From the NCBI GenBank assembly GCA_021203465.1, contig JAJQBC010000151.1, forward strand, positions 1-64,000: a stretch of DNA of 64,000 nucleotides. Reading direction: 5' to 3'. A model generated the notes under the pieces. It worked only from the letters and a program-made list of their open reading frames with translations. It was not told where the DNA came from and searched no databases. Numbering within the stretch: the first letter of the stretch is position 1; each line of letters starts with the position of its first letter. The position numbers and the translations under genes were made by a program. This document shows, in pieces, positions 1 through 10,681 of this stretch. The DNA is from Lachnospiraceae bacterium (lineage in GTDB: Bacteria; Bacillota; Clostridia; Lachnospirales; Lachnospiraceae).

Positions 1-49
1 AGTAAAATACTTAAAGCTCATTTTTAATTTTAACGCAAGGAGTGCGGTG

Positions 50-742
50 ATGGGGGCAGAGAATGCGGCTCTTGAACCAGAGCAGAAAAATAATAGAAGA
101 GGCAGTATTACCATCGAACCGGGAATGAAGTTCGGAAGCCTGACGGTGACATCGAAAGCGCCCTCAAAAAACAAAAAGAAGCATTGGAACTGTGTATGTG
201 ACTGCGGAAATGAATGCGTGGTATCGGAAACACATTTGAAAACCGGACACACAAAAAGCTGCGGCTGCCTTGCGCAGATAGCAAGGCGCAAAAAAGCGGT
301 TGATATTGCGGGAAAACGTTTCGGCAGACTGATGGCAATGGAGCCTACCTCCGCGCGAAGTAATGGATCGGTAGTCTGGCGCTGCAGTTGTGATTGTGGA
401 CGGGATGCTTTATGCACAGTCGATAATCTGGTCAGAGGCAAGGTGAAAAGCTGCGGTTGTCTGCAGGAGGAACAGCGGAAGAAAAACATGGAAAAAGCCA
501 TTCACTTTGTGGATGGAACATGTGTTGAGAGAATTGCGTGTCAGAGAGAAAATGCCGCGAATACAACCGGGCACAGAGGTGTATACCGATGTAAGAACGA
601 CAAGTGGCGCGCTTCCATAGAATTTCGCGGAAAGCGTTACAATCTTGGGACTTTCCACACCTATGAGGAAGCGGTAGTTGCCCGTCTGGAGAACGAAAAG
701 ATGTATCAGGAGTTCCTGAATGACTATTACGCCTGCAGATGA
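50..742 (+). CDS. Protein with two Cys-rich (zinc-ribbon-like) repeats and a C-terminal AP2 DNA-binding domain
   Basis: Repeated FG.L...W.C.CDCG.........L..G..KSCGCL motif, then HRGVYRCKNDKWRASIEFRGKRYNLGTFHTYEEAVVAR (AP2-like). ATG at 50 is preceded by aaggag; the ORF track uses GTG at 47. Confidence 0.8.
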   Translation: MGAENAALEPEQKNNRRGSITIEPGMKFGSLTVTSKAPSKNKKKHWNCVCDCGNECVVSETHLKTGHTKSCGCLAQIARRKKAVDIAGKRFGRLMAMEPTSARSNGSVVWRCSCDCGRDALCTVDNLVRGKVKSCGCLQEEQRKKNMEKAIHFVDGTCVERIACQRENAANTTGHRGVYRCKNDKWRASIEFRGKRYNLGTFHTYEEAVVARLENEKMYQEFLNDYYACR

Positions 743-766
743 GAAGCAAAGGAATGGAGACAGTCT

Positions 767-3280
767 ATGTTTCAGTTATTTCTGAAAAATAAAAAAGCGA
801 TCGGCCTGACTGTGGCGGTGCCGCTGCTGGCGCTCGTGATGCTCGCGGCGGGGATTCTGCTCGCCCGCGGTGGTCAGGATCGCTTCGCGCGGGACGGTTC
901 CGTCTACGAGGTCAGCGTGGCGGAGGACAGCACGGCGACCGTGAGTCCGACTTATTTCTCGGCGGGCACGGCGCTGCAGCGCAGCGCGTCCGCGACTGTC
1001 AGCTTTCGCGGCGAGGACGGAGAAACCGATGAAGTAGGGACGACATCTTTTGTCCACTATGCGGACGGTGCGATCACTTCGGTGGATGGCATGGTGCTGA
1101 CCGATCTCGCGGATTTTCCGTCCGGCTGGATGGACAGTTACTATCTCGACTCCCTGCTGGCGCTGGAGTATACGGACGGCGTCTATACGATTGAAAATAA
1201 CACGACGGAGCTTTCCTTCGAGGAATTTCTCCTGAAGACCGGCGACGACGACTATCTCATCGCCTCTCCGACCCTTACGCTGAGCCGCGCGGACGGCAGC
1301 GAGAGCACGGTCGAGGGAGGCTTCCTTGAACTTCACTATCTGGACAGCGACGCGGTGGCGGTGCGCGCGACCGACGGCACGGAGGCGTGGCAGTTTCTGG
1401 CAGACGGCGCGACGGTCACCCTGGACAATGGCGCGGTGCTGGAGCTCGGAACGGCCACGATTAACAGCGGCGTGCGCGACGAGGAGAGCGGCGAGTACAC
1501 GGCGCTGCTCGCACTGCTGAGCCTGACGGTCTCCTCCGAGAACGCGGTGCGCGTAGAGTCCGCTTCCTATGCCTCCTCCTCGGGGAACTGGGTGGAGCCG
1601 ACCTTCCACTTTACGGCGGTGGACGGGGAGTCCGGCGCTGACGGCGCCGACGGTGATATCGGGGAAGACGGCGATTCCGGCGAGAGCGGCACGGCGGGCA
1701 ACGCCGGCGCATCGGGTGAGGACGGAACGGACGGCGGCAGCGGCGGCAGCGGCGGCAGCGGAACGGGCGGTACGGCGGGCCGTGACGGCGAAGGCACCGA
1801 CAGCGACGAGTTTGACCTCTCCGATACACCCTATGTGAATATCGTGGAGTGGGATCAGACGGCGGGCACGGTCGACTTCTCCCTGCGCGTCTACAATTCC
1901 AGCCTGATCAAGACCGGTTCGACCGATATGTACATCCTGAACGTGGCGACCGGCGCGGTGGTGACGGTGACGCCGCAGGATCTTGATCTGGGCAGCTGCG
2001 CAGACGGCGTGGTCTACGGCACCTACTCCGCCACGGTGGAGCCGGATACCGAGTACCGCCTGATCATCAGCGCGCAGGTGTTGCAGTCCGAGTCGGACGA
2101 CGGATCGACGACCTACGCGAAGAGCATCCTTGTCTCCCGCACCTTCCGCACCGATACGAACGGCTTCAACCTGAAGAAGGTGTCGGCGGACTATATCACG
2201 GCGGACAATATCGACAGCTACGACAGCTACGCGAAGGAGGACAGCGCCTGTCTCGGTTTCACGGTGACGCTCTCCGGCAATCAGACGATCGAAAAGATCA
2301 GCAGCTTCACGATTTACGACGCGGAAGGGACAGAATATACGGACGCCAGCTATGACGACGATCTCACCGTGCTGGAGCAGACCGCTGAGGACGGTTCGGT
2401 CTTCATGGTCTACGGCCTGAAGTCCAATACCGAGTATACCTTCCTCGTGGAATATGAGCTCACCTCCGGTTCGACGGGCTCTTTCACCGGGACGTGGACG
2501 ACGCTGAAGGCGACGCCGACGGTGACAGACGTAGTCTTTGATTATAATGAAAAACGCTTCTTCATCTCGAGCGTGACCTGCGAGGATGATCCGGACGACG
2601 CGGTCGCTTACTATACGCATGAGATTTATCGTTACTACGATGACGGACTCGACGAGGACAACCTCCTCAAGAGCAAGGTGACGACGGACGAGAGCGCCTA
2701 CATCTACCTGAACGGTTCGACGATCTGCTCGGGCACGGACAAAACGACGAGCCAGCTGTATTACTATGGAAACAAGGTCTATGTGACCTGGTACGACAAT
2801 GAGAAGTACGTGACGAAGGAGGTCGAGCAGTCCTCCTCCTGGAGCGCGCAGAATATACCGGACACCTCGAGCTCCTATGTGCAGTTCGTGGAGGCGACGG
2901 ACAGCACTGACAGCGGCGTCACGACCAGCCAGATCGACGGTTATCTCGTGCTCTACACAGGCGATAACCAGACGATCTACTGCGGCGACAGCGATATGCA
3001 TCGTATTCTCGTACAGATCAGCGCGGCGGGCAATACGGACGTGCTCTACTACTATGACCTGACCGACTGGACAGTGTCGACAAATAACACGACTTACAGT
3101 TCCGTAAAATCGGGTACAACCTCATTCACGGCCTACGGCAAGACACCGCGGATCACGCTCACCGGTCTTTCGCAGGGCACGACTTACACGGTGACGGTGA
3201 CGGCCTACTTTGGCTCCTCGTCGAGCACGAGCTCGACGGTCGGCAGCACCTGGATCAAAACGGAGACGTCGACAAACTAA
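767..3280 (+). CDS. TM-anchored surface protein (837 aa) with head domain, Gly-rich collagen-like tract and Fn3-like repeats
   Basis: N-terminal TM (AIGLTVAVPLLALVMLAAGILLA), GADGADGDIGEDGDSGESG...GGSGGSGG tract, Thr/Ser/Asp-rich beta repeats. Confidence 0.8.
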   Translation: MFQLFLKNKKAIGLTVAVPLLALVMLAAGILLARGGQDRFARDGSVYEVSVAEDSTATVSPTYFSAGTALQRSASATVSFRGEDGETDEVGTTSFVHYADGAITSVDGMVLTDLADFPSGWMDSYYLDSLLALEYTDGVYTIENNTTELSFEEFLLKTGDDDYLIASPTLTLSRADGSESTVEGGFLELHYLDSDAVAVRATDGTEAWQFLADGATVTLDNGAVLELGTATINSGVRDEESGEYTALLALLSLTVSSENAVRVESASYASSSGNWVEPTFHFTAVDGESGADGADGDIGEDGDSGESGTAGNAGASGEDGTDGGSGGSGGSGTGGTAGRDGEGTDSDEFDLSDTPYVNIVEWDQTAGTVDFSLRVYNSSLIKTGSTDMYILNVATGAVVTVTPQDLDLGSCADGVVYGTYSATVEPDTEYRLIISAQVLQSESDDGSTTYAKSILVSRTFRTDTNGFNLKKVSADYITADNIDSYDSYAKEDSACLGFTVTLSGNQTIEKISSFTIYDAEGTEYTDASYDDDLTVLEQTAEDGSVFMVYGLKSNTEYTFLVEYELTSGSTGSFTGTWTTLKATPTVTDVVFDYNEKRFFISSVTCEDDPDDAVAYYTHEIYRYYDDGLDEDNLLKSKVTTDESAYIYLNGSTICSGTDKTTSQLYYYGNKVYVTWYDNEKYVTKEVEQSSSWSAQNIPDTSSSYVQFVEATDSTDSGVTTSQIDGYLVLYTGDNQTIYCGDSDMHRILVQISAAGNTDVLYYYDLTDWTVSTNNTTYSSVKSGTTSFTAYGKTPRITLTGLSQGTTYTVTVTAYFGSSSSTSSTVGSTWIKTETSTN

Positions 3281-3304
3281 TCCGTAAAGGAAGGACGATC
3301 TGGA

Positions 3305-6300
3305 ATGATAAAGAGATCAAAAAGCATCATAGCGATAACAGGCGTCGGCCTCGCGGTTCTGATCGCGGTCATTGTGGGCGCGGTAGTCCTGGGTTCGCCG
3401 CAGCGGACGGCCTTTGCGGAGGACGGTTATATTCTCACGGCGGAAGTGGACGAGTCCACGGAGAGCGGCACGCTCAGCACGAAGCTCTGGTTCAGCGGCG
3501 GTTCCCGCTACAGCTCCTCCGGCAGTTCGATCAGCTTCGTCAGCTCGGAGGGCAGCCAGATCGAGGCGGACGCGGACAGCTTCGTCCACTATGAGAGCGG
3601 CACGGTCACGACGGTGACGGAGAGCTCTGTCATGGATCTCGACGACTTTGCCTCGGGCATCATTTCCTATTATACGATGGAGCCGGGCGACAACCTGTAT
3701 ATGGAAGGCGGTTTCTACTATCTTGGGCAGGATACGGAGAGCTCGGACAGTTTTGAAAATTTCCTTGCAAAGAACAGCGACACCCGTTACATGCTGGGCT
3801 CGCCGATGTTGACGCTGATGCGCGCCTCCGGGCAGGGCGGCGAGAGCATCGACGCCGGCTTTGTGGAGATTGAGTACCTCGCCTCGGATAAGAGCGTTGC
3901 TCTGCTCAATGATGGTGTGAATGCATGGCAGTTTCTGACACAGGACTGCTATATCGAGTTTTATAACGGCGTGCGCCTGGACCTCGCAAGCGGGGAGCTC
4001 TATTACCCGCTGGAGACCGCGGACGAGGAGAGCGGTACGGAGGCGCTGACCTATAGCCTCGCGATCGACGACATCGAGATTGGTACCGGCTCGGCCACAG
4101 CGACGGTGGGCGATGTCTCGACGAATGCCTCACAGGACGGCTCCGGCTATCCGGTCTACCGTTTTACCGTGATCAACGGCGCGGACGGCGAGTCCGGCTC
4201 TGACGGGGAAGACGGTGAGGAAGGAGCAGAAGGCGAAGAGGGCGTGCTCGGGCAGACCGGCGTGACGCCCGGTGAGGGCGAAGAGGGTGAGGCCGGCGCG
4301 GACGGCGCGACTGGCGAGGCCGGCGTGAACGGCGCCGCGGGCGGCACGATGTCCGGCGTGAAGGTTGCGACGACGATTCCGGTCGTGACGCTGACTGAGT
4401 GGAGTGTCAACGGGCAGACGCTGTCCTTCACCGCCTCGATGAGTGAGGAATCGGAGGACAGTGTCGTGGACGGGACGACGGTCATCACGCTGACCGATCT
4501 GGATTCCGGAGAGGTCATCTACTGGAGTGCCTCCGCTGACGACGATGCGGAGGACTACGGCAGTGAATATGACTTTGCGGCGAATAACGGTCAGGTCTCG
4601 ATCAGCACGAGCAAGCTGACGCCGGGCCACGAATATCGCCTGACGATTACCCTCACCTACACGCTCGACGATGAGGAGGAAGTGACGGCGGATATCCTGA
4701 CGCGTGTCTTCACGGCGGACGATTACGGCCTCTCCTTTGACCTCGTCGATCGCACGACCTCGACGCTGACCTTCTCGCTCGACAGCTCGAACCGCAATGT
4801 GGACGTGGAGTATGTCAGCGTCTATGTGAACGGCGTGTGGGTCTATGACGCTTCCCCGCAGGAATTTGAGGACGGCTATGTACTGGATCTCTGGTCGCTG
4901 AATGTCGTTGACGGCTACGGGGAAGCGGAGGACTATGCGAATCAGTCCTGGACCGTCACCTTCAAGCCGGTCTTCAATGTGACGACCTACACGGCCGACG
5001 GCGAATACACGACGACGACCTGGGGCGATACGGAGGCGACGGAGGTCTCCTATGAGTACATCATCTCGACGCTGAAGAAAGCGCCGACCCTGGGCGGCGT
5101 GCGCCTGACCGCCTACAACTCCGGCTACCTGATGGCGGAGGTGCTGGGCGCGTATAATTCCGGCAGCGGCAGCTATGACGCGGTCGAGGACGAGGACGAC
5201 ACGATCTCGAGCGTGCTCTTCAAGCTGTACGGCAGCTATGCGGACATGGAAGCGGACACGAACGCGGTCGCGACAAAGACCGTGACGACCGGCTATGTCG
5301 GCTACTTTCAGGTGTCCGAAGATGCGAATGAAGCGGTACATACCGAGAAGACCTACTATCTGCGCGCCTGGTATACCTGGAGCGACGGCTCGGTCGTGAC
5401 GGAGTCGATCGTCTACAGCAGCTCCGATTCGCCGGATACGGTGGAGAGCGAGGATGATGGAGATTCCAGCGTACATAAGTGCGCGGGTGACTATGCCGCG
5501 GACAAGAACAGTCTCCTCGCGATCACGAAGCAGCAGCTCTCCTTCGAGGGCGACTGCACGATCTGGAACACGGTGGACGACTACGCGGCCGACGTGGCTG
5601 ATAGGATAGACGACGACGGCTCGCAGAACGCCAGCGGCATTACCTTCAATGAGATCAGCGGCAAGATCGTTGCCTCCGTCAGCCTTTCGAACAGCTACGT
5701 CGTCTCCCCGGACTATCCGCTCGAGCTGCAGATCTCGGGAGAGCCGGATTACTACAATGTGGTGACTTTTAATGAGATAGAGTCTTATGTAGATGCGACG
5801 GCGACGATGGGCTATGACAGCACACTGGCCAGCGGGAGCACTCCCACGGAACTTAAGAACTTTACCGAACTCGATCTCGCCGTCGACCTGACCGGTCTGA
5901 AGGCCGACACCTCCTACATGTTCACGCTCTACGGCTATACGAAATCGGACGACAACACCTACACGCGCGTCACTCTGGGCTCGCTCTCGCTGACGACCGC
6001 GCAGGAGCCGGGGATCGAGGTCAATGTGATGACGACGCAGGAGGTCGCGACCGACACGGGCATCGGTTTCGCCTTCTACATCGGCGCGTCGGACGCAACA
6101 AATTATTATGACAGTAACTACGCCTATTATGAAGATGATGATTATCTGCAGGATACCGACGCCTCCTACCGCTCGCTCTACAGCCTGACCTTCTACCTGT
6201 ACAGCGCGGACAGCTCCACCCCGATCGGTTACTATACCTTTACCGATGACTACACGAACGTTGCCGGCAGGAGCTCCCTCTACGAGGATTTTTACGGTGA

Positions 6301-9300
6301 GACAGGGAGTGACGGAGTGGAAAGCCTTGTCCAGTCCCTCAGCGCCTACGGGGGCGTGGTCGGCGTTGGAACTTCCTACACGAACCGCTTTGTCGACTTC
6401 AACGGCAAAACGATTTCGGAGAGCGCGCTCTCGAGCGGCAATTACTATGCAGTGGCAGTCCTGGCCTACGACTATACGGAGTACCGCTACGAGACGATGA
6501 CGGCCGGCACGAGTACGCTCTACGACTACTATGCCTGGACCTCCGCGGAGGCAAAATATGTCAATGAACTCACGATCAGCGGCAATAAGACTTCCAATAC
6601 GGTCGCGCTCACCTCGCTGCCCTACACCTCACTGACGGAGGCCGCCTACACGGACTCCGACACGAAGGAGCTGTACTACATCGAGGTGGAGGAGCTGCTG
6701 AACAGCGAGCTCGGAGATTATGACTATTACAGCGGTGATGACAACGACGACGAGGATCTCTACAGCGATTTCTGGGACGCGGATACAGTGGCGGGTCTGA
6801 AGCTGAGCTGCGGGTATCAGGGCGACTCGGTCTCCGGCACCTTCCCGACGACGAGCTTCACCTACTACGTCTACGATCTGGCGACCTGGGAGACGATGGT
6901 GAGCGCGGAGCAGGATATCTCGACGGATGCGACAGTAAAGGATTCCTATGTGACGAGCTTTACGCTGGAGATGTATACAAACAACTGGAGTTCCCCGCCG
7001 GAAGTCTGGCTGCTCTTCTATAATGAGGACGACCTCCCGATGGTTTCGGGCAACGCCGTTGAGGTCAACGACATAACGGGCGTCGACTATATGAGGGATC
7101 TGGATACGAACGGGGATGGAATCGTTGATATCATTATCTACTATATGAACGCCGAAGTCTTTTCCCGCGGCCACAGCTATATCTTCCGCTACGAGGCGAC
7201 CATCGATGGCTACAAGACGGGCGCGACGTCGTATTCGAGTGATAATGGGACATTTTATTACCCGCAGACCATCTATGAGGAGGCGGACACGAAATATACA
7301 GCCGCGAACGCGCTTGCCTCGCAGACGATCAGCGTCTACCGCCAGACGCCGGAGATCTACTCCTGGCTCGAGGAGACGAGTACGGATGAGAGCACAGGTG
7401 TGCGCAGCGACTCCTGGCAGATCTATGTGAGCGATCCGGACGGCGCACTCGACTGGAAGACGATGCTCGGCACGGGCGATGACGATGCCCGTTATGCCAA
7501 TACCAGTGCCGGTATCCTGAACCTGCTGGGCAGCTCTGCGAGCGACAGCACCCTGTCCGGCCTGACCTTTACCCTGAAATCGCTGACCAGCAGCGGATCA
7601 AGCTACAGGGAGGGAAGCTATGCTCTGACGACTTCCACGGGCTATTACGGCACGGAGGCCGACACAGGCGAGCAGTTGAGCAGCGAGCTGAACGACACAG
7701 AGCTCGGCTATATCGCGGAGGCGATGACATACCGCAAGATGAACGACATGGAGGTCGAGAGCTACGGCCTCGGTTCCGGCGCACTCACAGTCTCCGGCCT
7801 TTCCGCCTCGGGCGGCAGCTATCAGATGCTCCTCGACTATCGGCTGCTCGACGATGAGGGGAGTGTCGCGGGCACGGCCTGGACGAGCGTCGCGCTCGTG
7901 CAGCACCTCTATATCGCGAAGATGGACGCGGACACGCTGGCGGCGCAGATCACGCTCAGTGAGCCGGATATCCAGGACGATCAGGATACCGTGCGCATCT
8001 ACCTGCAGGCTTCCGGTGCATCGAGCACAACAGACACCGCCTATAGCGGCAGCGACTATCTGAACGCGGTGAACGCGATCTCGGCGGTGCAGCTGACCGC
8101 GCATGTGAAAAACGGCACTGGCTATGATGATATATATGAGCGGGATGCGAATGGGGAAGTGGATCATACTACTGTAAAGACCCTCACGCTTATTCCGAAT
8201 GCCCCGGAGGACACGGGCGCGACGACGACGGACTGCCGCTACTATCTGGAATTCCTGCTGAGTGATCTCGACGATGCGGAAGACGCGACTCTGCAGTTCG
8301 ACGCGGGCGATACGCTCTCCTTCGAGCTGAACGTCTACTACCTCACGGGGGCGAGCTACAACTATACGGCGGCGGGCAGTTATCTCACGACGACGTCCGG
8401 CGGCAGCTACTTTGCGCTGAAGCATGTGAATTCCTTTGAATATCAGAGCAGCCTCTACGGCGTCTCGGGTTATTCGCAGCTCCTTGCGAAGTACGCCTAT
8501 TCTTCGAACAATACGCGCTACACGAGCTATGGAAGCGCGGGCGGTTCGCTGTTCCAGATCGACAGCACCTTTTCAATCTCCACGCTGCCGTGGACGCAGA
8601 CGCTGAAGGCGTACAGCGCGCCCGCCGATGCCTCCTTCACGGGGACAGGCCTGTTGGCGACAAAGGGTCTGGAGACGACGCTGTCCTCGAGCGGCGGTTA
8701 CGCGGAGGCCTATGTGTTCGAGCTGATGGTGACAGCGACGAGCATGAGTTTCGGCGCGCAGGAAGCGTATGACTACTATGCGGCGAGCCTTACGGTGCCC
8801 TCCGCAGTGCCCTCCCTCTCGGACGGCGCGGCGCTGGGCGGCGTCGTCACGCTGGAGCTGACCGGCACAGTGAAGAACTGGAACCGCGTGGACTACGGGA
8901 GCGAGAGCTTCCACCTCTACTACCTGATCTATGACTATACGAACGGGACACCGGGAGATCTTGTCGCCGTGCAGGTCGGGAATGCACTTACGAGCAGCAG
9001 CCTTGACGTCAGCTTCGCGCCCCTTGCGACAGGAGGGGACTACTGGATCGAGGTCTACTACAAGCAGTCGGGTGACACGACGGACGAGAATCTGTTCAGC
9101 GGCTATGACGCGGATTCGGAGACGTACGGTCAGGGGCAGACGATCCTTGTCACGGCGAACAAAACTCTCGCGGAGGCCATCGAGACTGCTGTGACCACCA
9201 CGACCTATAACGACGGAACTGAGGATGTCAATCTTTTCACCAGCCCGGTGGGCAGCGATGGCTACGCGGTCTCGACTTCGGAGGGCCTGACCTTCTCGAG

Positions 9301-10663
9301 CCTCACGCTGACGCTGGGCAAGGAGAAGGCCTACAGTTCGAAGTCCCTGACGGTGGCGGCCGGGATTGACAGCAGCCAGCTGGTCAGCTCGGAGCAGCAG
9401 TATTTTGCGATCTACTACCGGCTGGAGCGCATGGCAGAAGACGAAACGGAATGGACGACCGTCCTCGCCGAGAGCGATGATCCGGAATATGGCGGTACTT
9501 CTCTGGGAAGCCCGGCTACATGGGCGGATTCGGGCGTGACCTACAGTAAGTCGGATGGTGTGAGTACGACGAACTCCCTGACCTTCAGCTACGCAGCGGG
9601 GAACGGTATAATCGTCCCCGGCTACAGCTACCGGGTGCTGGCCTGCGTCTATCGTACGGATACAGAAGAGAGCGTGATGGCGACGGGTGCGGATCTGTAC
9701 AGCGCGGAGGAGGCCTGGAGCTCCCTCTCGCTCGAGAATAACGCCTCGGCGCTGGTGGAGACCACAAGCGCGACGAGGACGTCGAGCTCCTTCTCGCTGT
9801 ACTATGTCCTGAAGGATGTGAACTACACGAGCGTGGACGGCTACTACCTGACCCGCCTTGCGGAGTATGACAGCACAAACGACAGTTGGACCGTACTGGA
9901 AGATACCGACTGCTACGGCAGCAATGAGCTGAATAATGTGCGCACGATGGGCGTCACGCAGTCGGGTTCTTATACGAACCTCACCGCGGGCGGCACTTAT
10001 CGCCTGCAGTTCTACGCGCTGATGGATATCGACTACGACGGCTACCTGAACTATCAGGCCTCGGACGACGACTGGCCGCTCATGAGCGATGATAGTTCGT
10101 ATCTGCTGACGAACAGTTCTGACCTGTCGACGGCGAAGGCAAACTATCTCAACGCCACCGGGGAGATCTCGGACTGGAGCGTACTGGGAAGTGATAATAC
10201 GAAACATGCCGCGATCCTGGTCGGCTGGTCCTCGGAGATCGAGCTACTCTCCTCGAGTGTGACGATAACGGCGGGCGAGTCGATCCAGTCGGTGACGGTG
10301 GACTCCGCGAGCCAGATCACGGTCCGCTTCTCGGGCGGCGCGATGAAAGCGGATGAGGTCGAGACGCTCTCGTATATGATTACCTATACCGACGCGAACT
10401 CAAACGTCACGACCTGGCCGGAAGTGTCGCTGCACAAGGGGTCGGACGAGACCTCCCTGTTCAGCAGCGTCTCCACCTCCAATGACCATGCGGGCGTGAG
10501 CGGTGTCGTCTACCTGCCGATCGACCTGACGGACGGGGGCGAGCTCGTCTCCTATCCGGATATGACGAGCGCCGGAAAATATAAGATCGTGATCTATCTG
10601 TACGATGAGGAAGGAAATCAGCTCTCCACCAGTTACTCGAAGAGCTTCATCGTGACGAACTGA
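3305..10663 (+). CDS. Giant TM-anchored surface protein (2452 aa), paralog of the 10682 gene
   Basis: N-terminal TM followed by FAEDGYILTAEV; GADGESGSDGEDGEEG tract; Fn3-like repeats; intact frame. Confidence 0.85.
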   Translation: MIKRSKSIIAITGVGLAVLIAVIVGAVVLGSPQRTAFAEDGYILTAEVDESTESGTLSTKLWFSGGSRYSSSGSSISFVSSEGSQIEADADSFVHYESGTVTTVTESSVMDLDDFASGIISYYTMEPGDNLYMEGGFYYLGQDTESSDSFENFLAKNSDTRYMLGSPMLTLMRASGQGGESIDAGFVEIEYLASDKSVALLNDGVNAWQFLTQDCYIEFYNGVRLDLASGELYYPLETADEESGTEALTYSLAIDDIEIGTGSATATVGDVSTNASQDGSGYPVYRFTVINGADGESGSDGEDGEEGAEGEEGVLGQTGVTPGEGEEGEAGADGATGEAGVNGAAGGTMSGVKVATTIPVVTLTEWSVNGQTLSFTASMSEESEDSVVDGTTVITLTDLDSGEVIYWSASADDDAEDYGSEYDFAANNGQVSISTSKLTPGHEYRLTITLTYTLDDEEEVTADILTRVFTADDYGLSFDLVDRTTSTLTFSLDSSNRNVDVEYVSVYVNGVWVYDASPQEFEDGYVLDLWSLNVVDGYGEAEDYANQSWTVTFKPVFNVTTYTADGEYTTTTWGDTEATEVSYEYIISTLKKAPTLGGVRLTAYNSGYLMAEVLGAYNSGSGSYDAVEDEDDTISSVLFKLYGSYADMEADTNAVATKTVTTGYVGYFQVSEDANEAVHTEKTYYLRAWYTWSDGSVVTESIVYSSSDSPDTVESEDDGDSSVHKCAGDYAADKNSLLAITKQQLSFEGDCTIWNTVDDYAADVADRIDDDGSQNASGITFNEISGKIVASVSLSNSYVVSPDYPLELQISGEPDYYNVVTFNEIESYVDATATMGYDSTLASGSTPTELKNFTELDLAVDLTGLKADTSYMFTLYGYTKSDDNTYTRVTLGSLSLTTAQEPGIEVNVMTTQEVATDTGIGFAFYIGASDATNYYDSNYAYYEDDDYLQDTDASYRSLYSLTFYLYSADSSTPIGYYTFTDDYTNVAGRSSLYEDFYGETGSDGVESLVQSLSAYGGVVGVGTSYTNRFVDFNGKTISESALSSGNYYAVAVLAYDYTEYRYETMTAGTSTLYDYYAWTSAEAKYVNELTISGNKTSNTVALTSLPYTSLTEAAYTDSDTKELYYIEVEELLNSELGDYDYYSGDDNDDEDLYSDFWDADTVAGLKLSCGYQGDSVSGTFPTTSFTYYVYDLATWETMVSAEQDISTDATVKDSYVTSFTLEMYTNNWSSPPEVWLLFYNEDDLPMVSGNAVEVNDITGVDYMRDLDTNGDGIVDIIIYYMNAEVFSRGHSYIFRYEATIDGYKTGATSYSSDNGTFYYPQTIYEEADTKYTAANALASQTISVYRQTPEIYSWLEETSTDESTGVRSDSWQIYVSDPDGALDWKTMLGTGDDDARYANTSAGILNLLGSSASDSTLSGLTFTLKSLTSSGSSYREGSYALTTSTGYYGTEADTGEQLSSELNDTELGYIAEAMTYRKMNDMEVESYGLGSGALTVSGLSASGGSYQMLLDYRLLDDEGSVAGTAWTSVALVQHLYIAKMDADTLAAQITLSEPDIQDDQDTVRIYLQASGASSTTDTAYSGSDYLNAVNAISAVQLTAHVKNGTGYDDIYERDANGEVDHTTVKTLTLIPNAPEDTGATTTDCRYYLEFLLSDLDDAEDATLQFDAGDTLSFELNVYYLTGASYNYTAAGSYLTTTSGGSYFALKHVNSFEYQSSLYGVSGYSQLLAKYAYSSNNTRYTSYGSAGGSLFQIDSTFSISTLPWTQTLKAYSAPADASFTGTGLLATKGLETTLSSSGGYAEAYVFELMVTATSMSFGAQEAYDYYAASLTVPSAVPSLSDGAALGGVVTLELTGTVKNWNRVDYGSESFHLYYLIYDYTNGTPGDLVAVQVGNALTSSSLDVSFAPLATGGDYWIEVYYKQSGDTTDENLFSGYDADSETYGQGQTILVTANKTLAEAIETAVTTTTYNDGTEDVNLFTSPVGSDGYAVSTSEGLTFSSLTLTLGKEKAYSSKSLTVAAGIDSSQLVSSEQQYFAIYYRLERMAEDETEWTTVLAESDDPEYGGTSLGSPATWADSGVTYSKSDGVSTTNSLTFSYAAGNGIIVPGYSYRVLACVYRTDTEESVMATGADLYSAEEAWSSLSLENNASALVETTSATRTSSSFSLYYVLKDVNYTSVDGYYLTRLAEYDSTNDSWTVLEDTDCYGSNELNNVRTMGVTQSGSYTNLTAGGTYRLQFYALMDIDYDGYLNYQASDDDWPLMSDDSSYLLTNSSDLSTAKANYLNATGEISDWSVLGSDNTKHAAILVGWSSEIELLSSSVTITAGESIQSVTVDSASQITVRFSGGAMKADEVETLSYMITYTDANSNVTTWPEVSLHKGSDETSLFSSVSTSNDHAGVSGVVYLPIDLTDGGELVSYPDMTSAGKYKIVIYLYDEEGNQLSTSYSKSFIVTN

Positions 10664-10681
10664 CCATAGAAGGAGTAAGAT

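Noticed and set aside
776-3001. 741-aa minus-strand ORF opposite the first surface gene
   Set aside because: Shadow ORF with R/V/H/A-biased composition typical of antisense frames in GC-rich genes.
8573-10207. 544-aa minus-strand ORF (and similar at 4130-5476, 10400-11851, 27102-29285, 15938-16930)
   Set aside because: Shadow ORFs antisense to surface genes, no recognisable domains or RBS.
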